Positions 40,836-48,424 of a stretch of DNA of 64,000 bases are shown here, piece by piece. The DNA is from Streptomyces coelicoflavus (GTDB lineage Bacteria; Actinomycetota; Actinomycetes; Streptomycetales; Streptomycetaceae): positions 62,001 to 126,000 of the forward strand of contig NZ_BEWB01000015.1 in assembly GCF_003112555.1 (NCBI RefSeq). The letters run 5' to 3'. How positions within the stretch are numbered: the stretch's first letter is position 1; every line of letters starts with the position of its first letter. The position numbers were made by a program, and so were the translations under genes. The notes beneath the pieces are model-generated. The model did not search any database and was not told where the DNA came from. It worked only from the letters and a program-made list of their open reading frames with translations.

Positions 40836-42226
40836 CGCTGCGCCTCGGCTTCGCTCACCGCGCAGCGGAAGCCGATCTCCGGGCTTCTGGCCGTCAGGAC
40901 CTTCCCGGCCCGGCTCACGGCCGTCAGCAGCGCGGGGGGCGAACTCCACGCGCCGCCGCGCACGCTGACCTCGGCCGACCACTCGCCCCACAGGTCGCCG
41001 GGGTCCATCGTGCCGAAGCGCGGCTCGAGCGGGAGGCCGTCCAGGTAGCGGGTGGACGTCCATTCCCACACGTTGCCGCACAGGTCGCGGATCCCGAACG
41101 GGGACTCGTCGCCCGGCAGCGCGCCGGCCGGGCCGGTCGACGCCGACGGCTCGGTGCCGCGCAGGTCCGCCAGCCGGCGCAGCCACGTGGCGCGGTCCGG
41201 GGCCTGTTCGCCGTCCGGGGCGACCGTGTGCAGGCCGCGCACCAGGGCGGGCCGGAACTCCTCGCCCCACGGGTGGCGGCGGTGGTCGTCGCCCCGCGCG
41301 GCCCGCTCCCACTCGTCCTCGGTGGGCAGCCGCTTGCCGCACCAGTCGGCGTAGGCGACCGCGTCGTACCAGCTGACGCCGGTCACCGGGTGGTCGCCGG
41401 CGAAGCGGGGGTCGTCGGCGGTGGAGCGGGTGTGGTCGGTGCCGCGCGGCTCGTCCGGGTGGCACCACAGGTGGCCGTGGGCGGCGACGTCGGCGACGAA
41501 CGCGTCGTAGGCGTCGTTGGTGACCGGCAGGGTGTCCAGGTAGAAGCCCGCCACGTCGGCCTCCTCCACCGAGGAGCCGCCCGGGTCGCCCCAGGAGCTC
41601 TCCCCGCCGGGGCGCGGGCCGCGCCGCAGCCGGCCGGCCGGGACGTGCCGCATCCCGTCGAGCGAGAGCCTGCTGGGCAGCCGGTCGGCGGACAGCGGGA
41701 CGGGCAGGTCGTCCAGGACCGCCCCGGCCACCGCCGGGTCGGCGAGCAGCGTCCGCGCCGAGGCGAGCGCGTGCGCGTCCGCCACCGTGACGAAGCTGCC
41801 GGCGCCCGCGGCGATCTGGTCCGGCGAGCGGCCGAGCACGGCCAGCAGGGCGTGCAGCGCCGACGGGCCGCCCGCGGAGCGCAGGGCGGGGGTCCGGGCC
41901 AGCGAGGCGAGGGCGGGGGTGCGCACGGTCTCGTCCGGGTCGGCCAGCGCCCACCCGACGGCCTCGGCCGCCAGGTCCGGACAGAGCCGTACGCAGGCCG
42001 CGAGCGCCTGCCGGCGGACCTCCGGCGCGTCGTGCAGCAGGCCGACGGCCAGGCACTCCCCGAGGAGTTCCGGGTCGCCGGTGAGCCGTTCCAGCGCGCC
42101 CAGGTAGCCGCCGAGCAGCGCGTCGCGTTCCGCCGCCGGGCCCTCGGTCCAGCCGGCGATCCGCAGGACCTCGTGGGGCGTTCGTGCGGTGGAGGTCTCC
42201 GGTGAGAACTGCTCGGTGACGGTCAT
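40832..42226 (-). CDS. SUMF1/FGE-fold protein with HEAT-like N-terminus (copy 2)
   Basis: 464 residues. Residues about 20-170 are short helical repeats (EVRRQALAACVRLCPDLAAEAV, ETVRTPALASLARTP) like HEAT repeats. The rest is the formylglycine-generating-enzyme/EgtB/PvdO fold: GVSWYDAVAYADWCGKRLPTEDEWERAARG, DLCGNVWEWTSTRY, VRGGAWSS and EIGFRC. The two copper-binding Cys that follow RGG(S/A) in true FGEs are absent, and there is no EgtB-type DinB domain, so the chemistry cannot be read off; a PvdO-like oxidation is possible. ATG overlaps the oxygenase stop. Confidence 0.85.
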   Translation of the reverse strand: MTVTEQFSPETSTARTPHEVLRIAGWTEGPAAERDALLGGYLGALERLTGDPELLGECLAVGLLHDAPEVRRQALAACVRLCPDLAAEAVGWALADPDETVRTPALASLARTPALRSAGGPSALHALLAVLGRSPDQIAAGAGSFVTVADAHALASARTLLADPAVAGAVLDDLPVPLSADRLPSRLSLDGMRHVPAGRLRRGPRPGGESSWGDPGGSSVEEADVAGFYLDTLPVTNDAYDAFVADVAAHGHLWCHPDEPRGTDHTRSTADDPRFAGDHPVTGVSWYDAVAYADWCGKRLPTEDEWERAARGDDHRRHPWGEEFRPALVRGLHTVAPDGEQAPDRATWLRRLADLRGTEPSASTGPAGALPGDESPFGIRDLCGNVWEWTSTRYLDGLPLEPRFGTMDPGDLWGEWSAEVSVRGGAWSSPPALLTAVSRAGKVLTARSPEIGFRCAVSEAEAQR

Positions 42227-43002
42227 CGCGTGCCGGCCTCCGCTCCGGTGATCATGCTTGCGAAATCCTCGCCCGCCCGGTGGCTGTACGCCGTGCCCGC
42301 GGTGGGCTTCTCCCCCGCCGAGTAGTACACGTACAGCGTCGCCCGGCTGGTGTCGTCCAGCACCGGGCCGGAGTGGTGGAGGATGTTGTAGGTGTGGCAG
42401 ATGACGTCGCCCGCCTCGGCCTCCAGCGCGAGGCCCTCGGACTCCAGCCGCCGGGGCGGATACCGGTGGGAGCCGGGCACGAGGACCAGGCAGCCGTTGC
42501 GGACGGTGGCGGCGTCCAGGTAGATGCCCACGTTCACCAGCGGTGTCACCGGGAGGTCGTGCGGGAAGTCGAGGTGCCAGTCCAGCGCACTGTACGAGCT
42601 GCGCCTGCCCCGCTTCATCTGCCACACGGCGCCGTCGATGGCGTCCTCGAACCGCCAGGTCGGCCCGCCGAGCAGGCCGGGGCCGAGCGCGTCCAGGTTC
42701 CGGCGCCCGATCAGTTCCCGGGTGTCGGCGCAGTGCAGGGTGAAGTAGGGCAGCCGGTGCAGGGTGGCCCGGCCGTCCTCGTCGTAGGACGGCTTGATCA
42801 CCTGGTCGCGGTGCTCGGCGGGCACCTTCCCGTCGAGGGTGTCGCGCTCCAGGCGCCGGGCGTCGCGGCGGACGACCTCCACGTCCTCGGCGTCGAACAC
42901 GCCGCGGTAGATCACGAAGCCGTACTGCTCGTAGAAGGCGCGTTGTTCCGCGGTGACCGTGCCGTCGTAGTGGAAGCGCGGGACGCGCTGCGGGGCGCTC
43001 AC
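42223..43002 (-). CDS. Phytanoyl-CoA dioxygenase-like Fe(II)/2-oxoglutarate oxygenase
   Basis: 259 residues from GTG 43002, overlapping the upstream FGE-like stop. Double-stranded beta-helix oxygenase: iron ligands HLD in DWHLDFPHD (about residue 133) and a distal His in HTYNILHHSG (about 205), with Arg in SRATLYVYY for 2-oxoglutarate. The family hydroxylates, epoxidises or halogenates small molecules and amino-acid derivatives. Its position between two FGE-like genes, with stop/start overlaps on both sides, implies a shared pathway. Confidence 0.87.
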   Translation of the reverse strand: MSAPQRVPRFHYDGTVTAEQRAFYEQYGFVIYRGVFDAEDVEVVRRDARRLERDTLDGKVPAEHRDQVIKPSYDEDGRATLHRLPYFTLHCADTRELIGRRNLDALGPGLLGGPTWRFEDAIDGAVWQMKRGRRSSYSALDWHLDFPHDLPVTPLVNVGIYLDAATVRNGCLVLVPGSHRYPPRRLESEGLALEAEAGDVICHTYNILHHSGPVLDDTSRATLYVYYSAGEKPTAGTAYSHRAGEDFASMITGAEAGTR

Positions 43003-44408
43003 CGGATCACTCCCCGGAAGCCGATCTCGTTGTGCCGGTCCGTGAAGAGGTCCTTGCCGCGGAAGTACGTGGTGACCTGCTCCAGCATGGAGGTCCACGC
43101 GCCGCCCCGGATGACCACCGAGGTCTCCTCGGCCGTGGCCCACTCGGTGCGGGGCCGGCCGGAGATCATCGGTTTCATCCGGTCGCGGGTGAAGAAGTTG
43201 GTGTCCGTCCACTCCCAGCAGTTGCCGACCATGTCCACGACGCCGTAGGGGCTGACGTTGCGGGGGTGGGAGCCGACCGGGACGGTGGTGACGGCGGGGG
43301 TCGTCGCGTCGAAGGTGCTCAGGACGTCGCGCCAGTGCTCCAGGCTCCGGGCCGGTCCGAAGGACGCGCCGAACCAGCGCAGGGCGTCCGGGTCGAACTC
43401 GTCGCCCCACGGGTAGCGGGCCCCCTGCTCGCCCCGTGCGGCCTTCTCCCACTCCAGCTCGGTCGGCAGCCGCTTGCCGAGGTGGGCGAGGTAGGCGTAG
43501 GCGTCGAACCAGTCGACGCCCGTGGCGGGGTGGTCGGGGCCGAACCGGGCGTCGCCGGCGATCCCGCGGCGGTGGTCCTTGCCCTCGGGCTCGTCGGGGT
43601 GGCACAGCGCGTGCTCGGCGGCCTGCGGGCCGTCCGCCCACGCGTCGTACTCCCGGTTGGTCACCGGGTGGCGGTCGATGAGGAAGTCGGGCAGGTGGCG
43701 GACCTGCCGGGGGACCGCGTCGTCCACGTCGTACAGCGGGTGGACGACGTCGTCCATGCCGATGCCGGTGACGAAGTCGGAGGCCGGGACGCGCACCATG
43801 CCGTCGGGGACGGCGCCGGGCAGGTTCTCCGGGTCGTAGTCCCAGTGCTCGTCCAGCGCGGTTCCCGGCGGCAGCTGACCGGTCTCGGCGTGCTCCCGCT
43901 CGATCCCGAGGCGGGCCGCGCGGTCCTCGGCGCCCAGGATCCGGTCCATCGCCTTGGCCACCACGGCGGCGCCGATGCCCACCGGCTTGGTGCTGCGGAA
44001 CAGACCGGCCTCGGCCGGCCCGGTGATGTGGACCAGTTCCTCGTAGGCCTCTCCGACGCGGTGCCGGCCGGCGATCGTCGCGGCGGTGAACACGACGAAG
44101 TCCTCGTCGTCGCCGAGCAGCCAAACCAGGAACTCCCGCGCCGCGGGGTGGGTGGCCAGGAACGGCTCGACGCCCTCGAGCACCGTCAGGCGGACGTCCG
44201 CGCGCGGGTGGGTGGCCGCCATCGCGCAGATTTCCTCAATGATCCTGGGGTGCCGGAAATCGGCGATCTCCGCACGCAGTTCGGCGCGTTCCGCGTCGGT
44301 CAGCGGATCGCGCGATTTCTGCCACGGTTCGTGGGCCAGGAAACGATCCACCAGCCCGTTCAAGGTTTTCTGTTCAACGGCAAAGCGCTCGTAACTCCAT
44401 CGGTGCAC
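42999..44408 (-). CDS. SUMF1/FGE-fold protein with HEAT-like N-terminus (copy 1)
   Basis: 469 residues from GTG 44408, chosen because GAGG lies 8 bases before it; another GTG at 44417 overlaps that ribosome site. N-terminal helical repeat-like region (IIEEICAMAATHPRADVRLTVLEG, EFLVWLLGDDEDFVVFTAATIAG). C-terminal SUMF1/EgtB/PvdO fold: DRHPVTNREYDAW, KRLPTELEWEKAARG, DMVGNCWEWTDTN, VIRGGAWTSMLEQ. It lacks both FGE copper cysteines. First enzyme gene after the 29-residue peptide and separated from it by a hairpin. Confidence 0.85.
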   Translation of the reverse strand: MHRWSYERFAVEQKTLNGLVDRFLAHEPWQKSRDPLTDAERAELRAEIADFRHPRIIEEICAMAATHPRADVRLTVLEGVEPFLATHPAAREFLVWLLGDDEDFVVFTAATIAGRHRVGEAYEELVHITGPAEAGLFRSTKPVGIGAAVVAKAMDRILGAEDRAARLGIEREHAETGQLPPGTALDEHWDYDPENLPGAVPDGMVRVPASDFVTGIGMDDVVHPLYDVDDAVPRQVRHLPDFLIDRHPVTNREYDAWADGPQAAEHALCHPDEPEGKDHRRGIAGDARFGPDHPATGVDWFDAYAYLAHLGKRLPTELEWEKAARGEQGARYPWGDEFDPDALRWFGASFGPARSLEHWRDVLSTFDATTPAVTTVPVGSHPRNVSPYGVVDMVGNCWEWTDTNFFTRDRMKPMISGRPRTEWATAEETSVVIRGGAWTSMLEQVTTYFRGKDLFTDRHNEIGFRGVIR

Positions 44409-44459
44409 TGGTTTCACCTCGACTGCCGGTTTCTCGGATATTCATCAGGCCCACAGCCC

Positions 44460-44493
44460 AGTCCGTGGAGGGCCGCACGGCCCTCCACGGACT
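44460..44493 (-). terminator. Attenuator-like hairpin between peptide and enzyme genes
   Basis: AGTCCGTGGAGGG (44460-44472) is perfectly complementary to CCCTCCACGGACT (44481-44493), with an 8-base loop. It sits 16 bases after the stop of the 29-residue peptide gene and about 50 bases before the first FGE-like gene. No U-run follows. Such hairpins allow partial read-through, so that a short peptide is made in excess of its modifying enzymes. Confidence 0.75.
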
Positions 44494-44509
44494 ATGAGAT
44501 CTGCCCTGG

Positions 44510-44599
44510 TCAGGCGGCCCACTTGAAGTGCGAACCGGCCGGGCGGACACCGCCCTTGCGCTGCGAGCGCAGAGCGTTCCACTGACGAAGCGTCTTCAT
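44510..44599 (-). CDS. 29-residue peptide, candidate modified-peptide precursor
   Basis: Encodes a 29-residue cationic peptide, MKTLRQWNAL at the N-terminus and GSHFKWAA at the C-terminus, with a central SQRKGGVRP. AGGAGG lies 6 bases before the ATG, a strong site. It is the promoter-proximal gene of the FGE/2OG/MFS operon, sits under a perfect StrR-type box, and is followed by a hairpin. The polar N-terminal half could be a leader; Pro-Ala-Gly-Ser-His-Phe-Lys-Trp-Ala-Ala would be a plausible core with modifiable His, Phe, Lys and Trp. No database family is known to me. The alternative is a regulatory leader peptide. Confidence 0.62.
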   Translation of the reverse strand: MKTLRQWNALRSQRKGGVRPAGSHFKWAA

Positions 44600-44712
44600 C
44601 TGTTTCACCTCCTGAGGATGACTCGGCAACCGAGTGCACCGACGGTCCCTTTGTGCGCTCGGCCCTGTCAAGTTCCCGCATTCACCGGCGTTGCCGAACG
44701 GGCCTTCCACTT

Positions 44713-44741
44713 GTTCAACCGCGGCGGCCGCGCGGTTGAAC
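44713..44741. promoter_or_regulatory. StrR/NovG-type operator 4
   Basis: GTTCAACCG, 11 bases, CGGTTGAAC: a perfect inverted repeat, 114 bases upstream of the peptide gene (minus) and about 70 upstream of the glycosyltransferase (plus). It links the peptide operon to the same regulator as the sugar and tailoring genes. Confidence 0.78.
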
Positions 44742-44808
44742 ACCGGGTTCGCGACCCCCTTTCCTGGACGCGTTGATCCCATCCCCCACGATTCGAAAGG
44801 GGTGCGTC

Positions 44809-46125
44809 GTGCGCGTTCTCGTCGTGCCGTTTCCCTGGAAGACTCACCTGTACAACCTGGTGCCGCTGGCGTGGTCGCTGCGGACGGCCGGGCACGAGGT
44901 GCGCGTGGCCGGCTGGCCCGACCTCATGGACGCCGTCACCGGCGCCGGCCTGCCGGGGCTGGCCGTCGGCCCCGGCGAGACGCCCGAGGTCCGCGGCCGC
45001 CGGGACCGGCGCCAGACCTCGGAGCGCGCCGCCGCCGCGAAGCGGGCCCCGCAGCAGGGGCTCGGCCCGCTGTTCGACCTCCGGCCGGACCGCGAGCGGC
45101 TGGGCTGGGAGCAGGTGTCCCGGGTCTTCGACGACCTGGTGCTGCCGCAGGCCCGGCGGTCCAACGACCCGATGATGGAGGACCTGGTCGCCCTGGCCCG
45201 CTCCTGGCGTCCTGACCTGGTGCTCTGGGGCGCCAAGGCGTTCGCGGGGGCGGTGGCCGCCGCCGCGGTGGGCGCGGCCCACGCCCGGGTGCTGTACTCC
45301 GTGGACGTCTACGCGCGGCTGCGGGAGGACTTCCTGCACGCCCAGGCCCTTCAGCCGCCCGGGCGGCGCCCCGACGCGCTGCGCGACTGGCTGGCGGGCT
45401 GGGCGGGCCGGTACGGCGTGGAGTTCTCCGAGGAGCTGGTGGACGGGCAGTTCACCGTCGCCCCGTTCCCCGAGGCGTTCCGGCCCGACCCGCGGCCGGC
45501 CACGCTCCCCGTGCAGTACGTCCCCTACAACGGCCCGGCCGTCGTGCCCGGCTGGCTCACCGGGCCGCCGCGGGCGCCGCGGGTGCTGATGACCTTCGGC
45601 GACTCGGTCGACGACGGGCCGCTGCGGCTGCTGCCGGTCGCGCGCGTGCGGGAGATCCTCGACGCGGTGGCCGACCTGGAGATGGAACTGGTGCTGGCCC
45701 TGCCGCCGCAGGCCCGGCGGGAGCTGCGCGAGGTGCCCGCCCACACCCGTGTGGTCGAGTCCGTTCCGCTGTCCGAGGTGCTGCCGACCTGCTCGGCCGT
45801 GGTGCACCACGGCGGCACCTGGTCGTTCGGGTGCGCCCTGCGCCACGGCGTTCCGCAGCTGCTCGTCGGCCGGGCGTTCGACGCCCCGCTGAAGTTCGGC
45901 TGCCTCGAACGCGCCGGCGCGGGCACGGCCATGACGCCGGACCAGGCGGACGGGCCCGCGGTCCGCTCCGCGCTGCTGCGCCTCCTGACGGACCGGGACC
46001 TGCGCGCGAACGCCCGGCGCCTGGGCGAGGAGACGCGGGCCATGCCCTCCCCCAACGACCTGGCGCACACCCTGGAAGACGTGGTCGCCGCCCACCGGGC
46101 CGGACGGGCACCCGCCGTGCGCTGA
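44809..46125 (+). CDS. Glycosyltransferase (GT-B, anthracycline/macrolide type)
   Basis: 438 residues from GTG 44809 (AAAGGGG upstream). N-terminus RVLVVPFPWKTHLYNLVPLAWSLRTAGHEVRVA (residues 2-34) and C-terminal VVHHGGTWSFGCALRHGVPQL are typical of EryCIII/DesVII/AknS-type enzymes. That class often needs a P450-like activator protein; none is seen in the window. Third glycosyltransferase of the cluster and distinct from the 22011/23258 pair, suggesting up to three sugar transfers. Confidence 0.88.
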   Translation: MRVLVVPFPWKTHLYNLVPLAWSLRTAGHEVRVAGWPDLMDAVTGAGLPGLAVGPGETPEVRGRRDRRQTSERAAAAKRAPQQGLGPLFDLRPDRERLGWEQVSRVFDDLVLPQARRSNDPMMEDLVALARSWRPDLVLWGAKAFAGAVAAAAVGAAHARVLYSVDVYARLREDFLHAQALQPPGRRPDALRDWLAGWAGRYGVEFSEELVDGQFTVAPFPEAFRPDPRPATLPVQYVPYNGPAVVPGWLTGPPRAPRVLMTFGDSVDDGPLRLLPVARVREILDAVADLEMELVLALPPQARRELREVPAHTRVVESVPLSEVLPTCSAVVHHGGTWSFGCALRHGVPQLLVGRAFDAPLKFGCLERAGAGTAMTPDQADGPAVRSALLRLLTDRDLRANARRLGEETRAMPSPNDLAHTLEDVVAAHRAGRAPAVR

Positions 46126-46143
46126 GGACGCCGGCGCACCGGG

Positions 46144-46190
46144 ACACCGGACGGGCCCCGCACGGCGATCGTGCGGGGCCCGTCCGGTGT
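46144..46190. terminator. Bidirectional terminator, 21-bp stem
   Basis: 46144-46164 pairs perfectly with 46170-46190 (ACACCGGACGG... with ...CCGTCCGGTGT), loop of 5, between the convergent glycosyltransferase and secreted hydrolase genes. Confidence 0.85.
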
Positions 46191-46195
46191 GCGGG

Positions 46196-47743
46196 TCAGG
46201 ACGTGGGCACCGGGTCCGGTGCCGCCTGGCAGACGGCGTCGACGCCCCGGCGGGAGTGCGGCCGGGTGCCGTCCCTGAGGAAGTCGCCGACGTACTCGTT
46301 GAGGCAGGTGTTGCCGTTCGCCGACAGGGCCGCGCCGACGTTGTGGCCGCCCTTCTCCAGGACGAGCCGGGAGTTCGGGAACAGCCGGTGCGTCTCGACG
46401 GCGCCGGCCACACCGTGCGCGGTGTCGAACTGGGGCTGCACCAGCAGGACGTCCACCTTGCGGTTGCCGACGTCGACCGGCTCGCTCCGCGCGGGCTCGG
46501 GCCAGAAGGCGCACGGGGCGTTGTACCAGGCGTTGGTCCAGGTCAGGAAGCGGTTGCCGGCGTTGTACTGGCGGGTGTAATCACGGTGCCACCGCTTCCA
46601 GTCGGTCGGCCAGGGGCCGTCGGTGCAGTTGACCGCGTTGGTCATCGCGTGCCGGTTCTGGTGCGGGAAGCCCGGCGGCGAGTAGTTGGCCCGCAGTGAC
46701 GCCGGGTCCTTCTTCACCACCCAGTCGGAGAGGATCTTCGCGCGGGACAGCCAGGTCCAGCTGCGGTAGACGACCGGTTCGAAGACGTCCGCCCACTCGG
46801 ACGGGCCGATCCGCCCGTCGACGGGCGCCGCGCGGAGCGCGTCCTGTCCCTCGTAGTAGTTCGCCTCGACCTCGGCCTGGGTCGTGCCCAGGTGGTAGAC
46901 GTCGTCGTACTTGGCGATCCAGTCGAAGAAGATCCCGGCGTTGCGCTCGGAGAGCACGTTCTTGCGCAGGGCGTCGCGGTATCCCACGCCGCTGGGGCGC
47001 ACCACGCTGTCCAGCACCATCCGGTCCACCCGGCGCGGGAACAGCGAGGCGTACACCGAGCCGAGGTAGGTGCCCCAGTCGGTGCCGAAGTAGGTGATCT
47101 TCTCCTGGCCGAGCGCGATGCGCATCCGGTCCAGGTCGCGGGCCGCGTCCTCGGTCGTCAGGTGCTCGAGCACGTCGCCGTACTTGTCGCCGCAGCTGTC
47201 GGCGTAGGCGCGGGCCCGCTCCTTCCACTCCCGCTCGGCGGCGGGCGTGGACGGCACCGGGTCCGGCTGGGCGTGCCCGGGGTCGAGGTAGTCGCTGTCG
47301 CAGACGACGGACGGCTCGCTGGCCCCGACGCCGCGCGGGTCGAAGCCGATCCAGTCGTAGGCGTCGCCGACGTCCTTGGCGAGACCGGTGGTGCCCTGGG
47401 CGTACCGGGTGGGCAGGTCGCGGCCGATGCCGCCGGGCCACTGGCCGCGGTTGAGCACGACGACGCCCTTGTACTCGCTGTCGGGAGCGGTGTGCTTGGC
47501 GCGGGTCAGTGCCAGGCTGATCTTCCTGCCTCCCGGGGCGTCGTAGTCGAGCGGCACCTGCACCGAGCCGCACTCCAGGCCCACGAGCATGTCGCCGAGG
47601 ACCGGGTCGCCGCCCTCGCAGGGCACCCAGTCGACGGTGCCGGCGGCCGGGCGGGCCGTCTCCTCGGCCGCCGCCACCGGGACGACGGCCGAGCCCATCA
47701 GGGCGGCCGCGACCACCGTTGTGACCAACGCAAGCTTTCTCAC
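46196..47743 (-). CDS. Secreted S33-like alpha/beta hydrolase with Asp nucleophile
   Basis: 515 residues. A signal peptide (about 1-26, ending PVAAAEE) indicates export. Overall it matches tripeptidyl-aminopeptidase-like S33 proteins: WIGFDPRGVGASEP, C-terminal LLVQPQFDTAHGV and GGHNVG. But the nucleophile elbow reads FGTDWGTYLG, with Asp222 in place of Ser, followed by Trp, as in epoxide hydrolases. The usual GGPGGSG-like oxyanion stretch is RGQWPGG. I recall S33-related epoxide hydrolases (Alp1U/Lom6) from the kinamycin and lomaiviticin pathways, so an epoxide substrate is plausible. Confidence 0.78.
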   Translation of the reverse strand: MRKLALVTTVVAAALMGSAVVPVAAAEETARPAAGTVDWVPCEGGDPVLGDMLVGLECGSVQVPLDYDAPGGRKISLALTRAKHTAPDSEYKGVVVLNRGQWPGGIGRDLPTRYAQGTTGLAKDVGDAYDWIGFDPRGVGASEPSVVCDSDYLDPGHAQPDPVPSTPAAEREWKERARAYADSCGDKYGDVLEHLTTEDAARDLDRMRIALGQEKITYFGTDWGTYLGSVYASLFPRRVDRMVLDSVVRPSGVGYRDALRKNVLSERNAGIFFDWIAKYDDVYHLGTTQAEVEANYYEGQDALRAAPVDGRIGPSEWADVFEPVVYRSWTWLSRAKILSDWVVKKDPASLRANYSPPGFPHQNRHAMTNAVNCTDGPWPTDWKRWHRDYTRQYNAGNRFLTWTNAWYNAPCAFWPEPARSEPVDVGNRKVDVLLVQPQFDTAHGVAGAVETHRLFPNSRLVLEKGGHNVGAALSANGNTCLNEYVGDFLRDGTRPHSRRGVDAVCQAAPDPVPTS

Positions 47744-47911
47744 GTAATTCCCCTCCTGAATTCAGCGCGCTGGCAGCGTGGCACCGGCTTGTCGGCTTCG
47801 GCTCAAGAACGCCTGGAAGTCCGGTGGAGGCAGGGCGCGTGATGACGCGGGGAATGCGGGGACTTCCTTAGCATGAGGGGGCGAGGAAACCCCCAACCCC
47901 CGGGAGTGAGA

Positions 47912-48259
47912 ATGGCTGACGAGGCCATCCAGGGAATCAGGACCGTGCTGCACCCGGTGGCGGACGTGGCAGCGGCCAAGAAGCTGTACACCGCCCTGTT
48001 CGGCATCGAGCCGCAGACCGACTCGGAGTACTACGTCGGCTTCGACGTGGCCGGCCAGCACATCGGGCTGGTGCCGGCCGGGGCGCAGGACGCGCAGGTC
48101 GCCTACTGGCACGTGGCCGACATCGAGGGCAAGCTGGCCGAGGTCACCGCCGCGGGCGCCACGGTGACCAGCCCCGCCAAGGAGGTCGGCGGCGGCCGCC
48201 GCGTGGCCACCTTCACCGACCTCGACGGCAACGTCCTCGGCCTGCTCCAGGACGGCTGA
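47912..48259 (+). CDS. VOC-superfamily (glyoxalase/bleomycin-resistance-like) protein
   Basis: 115 residues from ATG 47912 (GGGAG upstream). Two beta-alpha-beta-beta-beta modules: TVLHPVADVAAAKKLYTALFG at the start and RRVATFTDLDGNVLGLLQDG at the end. VOC proteins bind metals or sequester drugs; within a cluster they may give self-resistance or catalyse a ring reaction. Divergent from the secreted hydrolase, followed by rmlB. Confidence 0.78.
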   Translation: MADEAIQGIRTVLHPVADVAAAKKLYTALFGIEPQTDSEYYVGFDVAGQHIGLVPAGAQDAQVAYWHVADIEGKLAEVTAAGATVTSPAKEVGGGRRVATFTDLDGNVLGLLQDG

Positions 48260-48424
48260 GACACTCCTCGGCCCCGGCCGCCCCCGAAGCCCTTCGAGTC
48301 CGTCTCGAGAGGGCGTCGAGGGCGGCCGTCCACTGTTCGAAGCGCGGTACACCATCCTCCTCCCCTCGTCGAAAAGGGAAAAGGGCATGCTTCGAGCGTG
48401 GCATTCCGACTGCGATGTGGTCTC

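Noticed and set aside
48284..48350. StrR-type operator upstream of rmlB
   Set aside because: GTTCGAAGC lacks a matching arm at the required 11-base spacing, so it does not fit the motif of the other five.
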